A stretch of DNA of 6,564 nucleotides, taken from assembly GCA_913061385.1 (NCBI GenBank), contig CAJXTM010000223.1, positions 1 to 6,564 on the forward strand, written 5' to 3'. Below are positions 5,744 to 6,564 of this stretch, one piece after another. The stretch is from an uncultured Rhodopirellula sp. Its GTDB lineage: Bacteria > Planctomycetota > Planctomycetia > Pirellulales > Pirellulaceae. The notes beneath the pieces are model-generated. The model saw only the letters and a list, made by a program, of their open reading frames with translations. It did not search any database and was not told where the DNA came from. Within the stretch, counting starts at the first letter, position 1. The number at the start of each line of letters is the position of its first letter. Both the position numbers and the translations under genes were made by a program.

Positions 5744-6564
5744 ATGATGGAGGATTGCGCTACCAGTATGTCTGCACCGCACGGCTGCAACGATGACAAG
5801 GTCGTCATCGAACTATTCAAGGAAGCTTTGACAGGACGCGTAGGTGCAGAGCGATTCCGCATGTGGTTCACCCACGGGGTGACCATTACGGTTGACGCTG
5901 CTGTCGATACTGACGTTGCTATGGACACTAATGCTGCGGCGAGCGCTGCTGCTGAGGTTTCTGCAGGCGATCAAACAAATCAAGTTTCAAGACACGAGCG
6001 TCAGATCACGCTCAGTATTCGCGGCCAGTTCGCGCTCGACCGTCTACGGCAGAACTTCCTCCGCGAGATGCGAGGCGCCGCCATGCAAGCTTGCGGCGAT
6101 CGAACCGAGATCGTACTTCGTTTAGATGAGCCCGCCGCTACTCAGACAAACTTGCCACTGACTGATGAAGAGGCAGCCCAAGAGGATACCGGCTCCGCTG
6201 CTGCTGCTAGTGCATTGGAAGACGTCAATCAGACACCCAAAGTTACTGCCAGCCAACCGTCCATCCAGCAATCCGCTCCAACAAACCATCGCCAGACGAA
6301 CGCGAGTAGTCGGAAACGTAACAGAACGTTGCAAGCCAAATCCACAAATGGTCGCACCCAATCGATTTCCTCGTACATCGGTGATGGCTCAGGAGCAGCC
6401 ACCGGCGGGGGTGGAACGAGGAGAGGACACGATAATCGAAGCCATCGCATTGATCAGGCTGAACAACTTGAGTTCCCGGGTCTCAATCACGGCAACAGGG
6501 GACGACAAGCAACTGGTTCTCCCACAACTGGTTCTCCCACAACTGGTTCTCCCACAACTGGTTC
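5744..6564 (+). CDS. dnaA: DnaA-type replication initiator, N-terminal part only (cut at contig end)
   Basis: The frame starts at ATG 5744 (a second ATG follows at 5747; an in-frame TGA is at 5705) and is open for 273 codons to the window end. No Shine-Dalgarno sequence precedes the first ATG; a GGAGGA at 5749-5754 lies 13 bases before Met9 (5768), so a start there is an alternative. DnaA opens the chromosomal origin and loads helicase. Residues about 19-129 match DnaA domain I: KVVIELFKEALTGRVGAERF, the conserved Trp in RMWF (W41), strand VTITV, then after an insert ITLSIRGQFALDRLRQNFLREM and a final strand TEIVLRLDE. An Ala/Asp-rich insert of about 36 residues (51-86) interrupts the domain. 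Residues 130-273 are a polar, low-complexity linker (domain II) rich in Thr, Ser, Gln, Gly and Arg, ending in TGSPT repeats. The AAA+ ATPase and DNA-binding domains lie beyond the window, so a different protein sharing only DnaA domain I cannot be excluded. No dnaN or rpmH neighbour is visible. Confidence 0.8.
   Translation, partial: MMEDCATSMSAPHGCNDDKVVIELFKEALTGRVGAERFRMWFTHGVTITVDAAVDTDVAMDTNAAASAAAEVSAGDQTNQVSRHERQITLSIRGQFALDRLRQNFLREMRGAAMQACGDRTEIVLRLDEPAATQTNLPLTDEEAAQEDTGSAAAASALEDVNQTPKVTASQPSIQQSAPTNHRQTNASSRKRNRTLQAKSTNGRTQSISSYIGDGSGAATGGGGTRRGHDNRSHRIDQAEQLEFPGLNHGNRGRQATGSPTTGSPTTGSPTTG
6511..6564 (+). repeat. 15-bp tandem repeat at the contig end, within the dnaA linker
   Basis: The unit AACTGGTTCTCCCAC occurs exactly at 6511-6525, 6526-6540 and 6541-6555, with a partial copy at 6556-6564 where the window stops. 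The period preserves the frame and encodes TGSPT repeats in the DnaA-like linker. The true copy number is unknown because the sequence ends inside the array; short-read assemblies commonly break at such repeats. Confidence 0.92.

Noticed and set aside
5349..5747. Plus-strand open frame ending in an ATGA overlap with the dnaA-like start
   Set aside because: The overlap looks like translational coupling, but the protein is rich in Arg, Cys and Pro without domain-like patterning, and the region is packed with palindromes. Chance is more likely.
6511..6564. CRISPR-like direct repeats
   Set aside because: The 15-bp units are contiguous without spacers and in frame within a coding sequence, so this is a coding tandem repeat.

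Overview
This 6.56 kb window is best read as a short draft-assembly contig. The first 48 bases are not genomic: they match the end of the Illumina P5 oligonucleotide, an 8-base index and the Nextera transposase adapter. The right end stops inside a 15-bp tandem repeat, a common place for assemblies to break. Both terminal genes (uvrC and a dnaA-like gene) are therefore cut by the assembly rather than by a biological event.

Organism: a bacterium of moderate GC. Translation starts without clear Shine-Dalgarno sequences, long gaps between genes, acidic or Ala/Pro/Ser/Thr-rich linkers in otherwise conserved proteins, and a secreted non-protease PDZ protein all suggest a planctomycete (Pirellulaceae / Rhodopirellula-like). 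This is inference from style, not a database match.

Layout. 1-48: adapter. 49-1283 (minus): N-terminal 411 residues of UvrC, the nucleotide excision repair nuclease, with an unusual acidic repeat-bearing N-terminal extension. 1284-1661: non-coding gap with inverted repeats, including two interleaved ones at the end of the next gene. 1662-3239 (minus): a 525-aa exported protein with two PDZ domains and a C-terminal coiled coil. 3240-3950: divergent intergenic region with a 9-bp inverted repeat and a 21-bp tandem duplication. 3951-5156 (plus; open frame extends back to 3783): a two-domain GNAT acetyltransferase. 5157-5743: a gap with several perfect inverted repeats. 5744-6564 (plus): the start of a DnaA-type protein, with a conserved but interrupted domain I and a long low-complexity linker, cut before any AAA+ domain.

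How the genes relate: uvrC (repair) and dnaA (replication initiation) are housekeeping genes. The PDZ protein probably works in the cell envelope or periplasm, and the GNAT substrate is unknown. The two minus-strand genes could share a transcript, but the 378-bp gap makes this uncertain. I see no phage, transposon, CRISPR, toxin-antitoxin or defence module, and no clearly new system. The most interesting biology is the structured region ahead of the dnaA-like gene and the low-complexity insertions within conserved domains.
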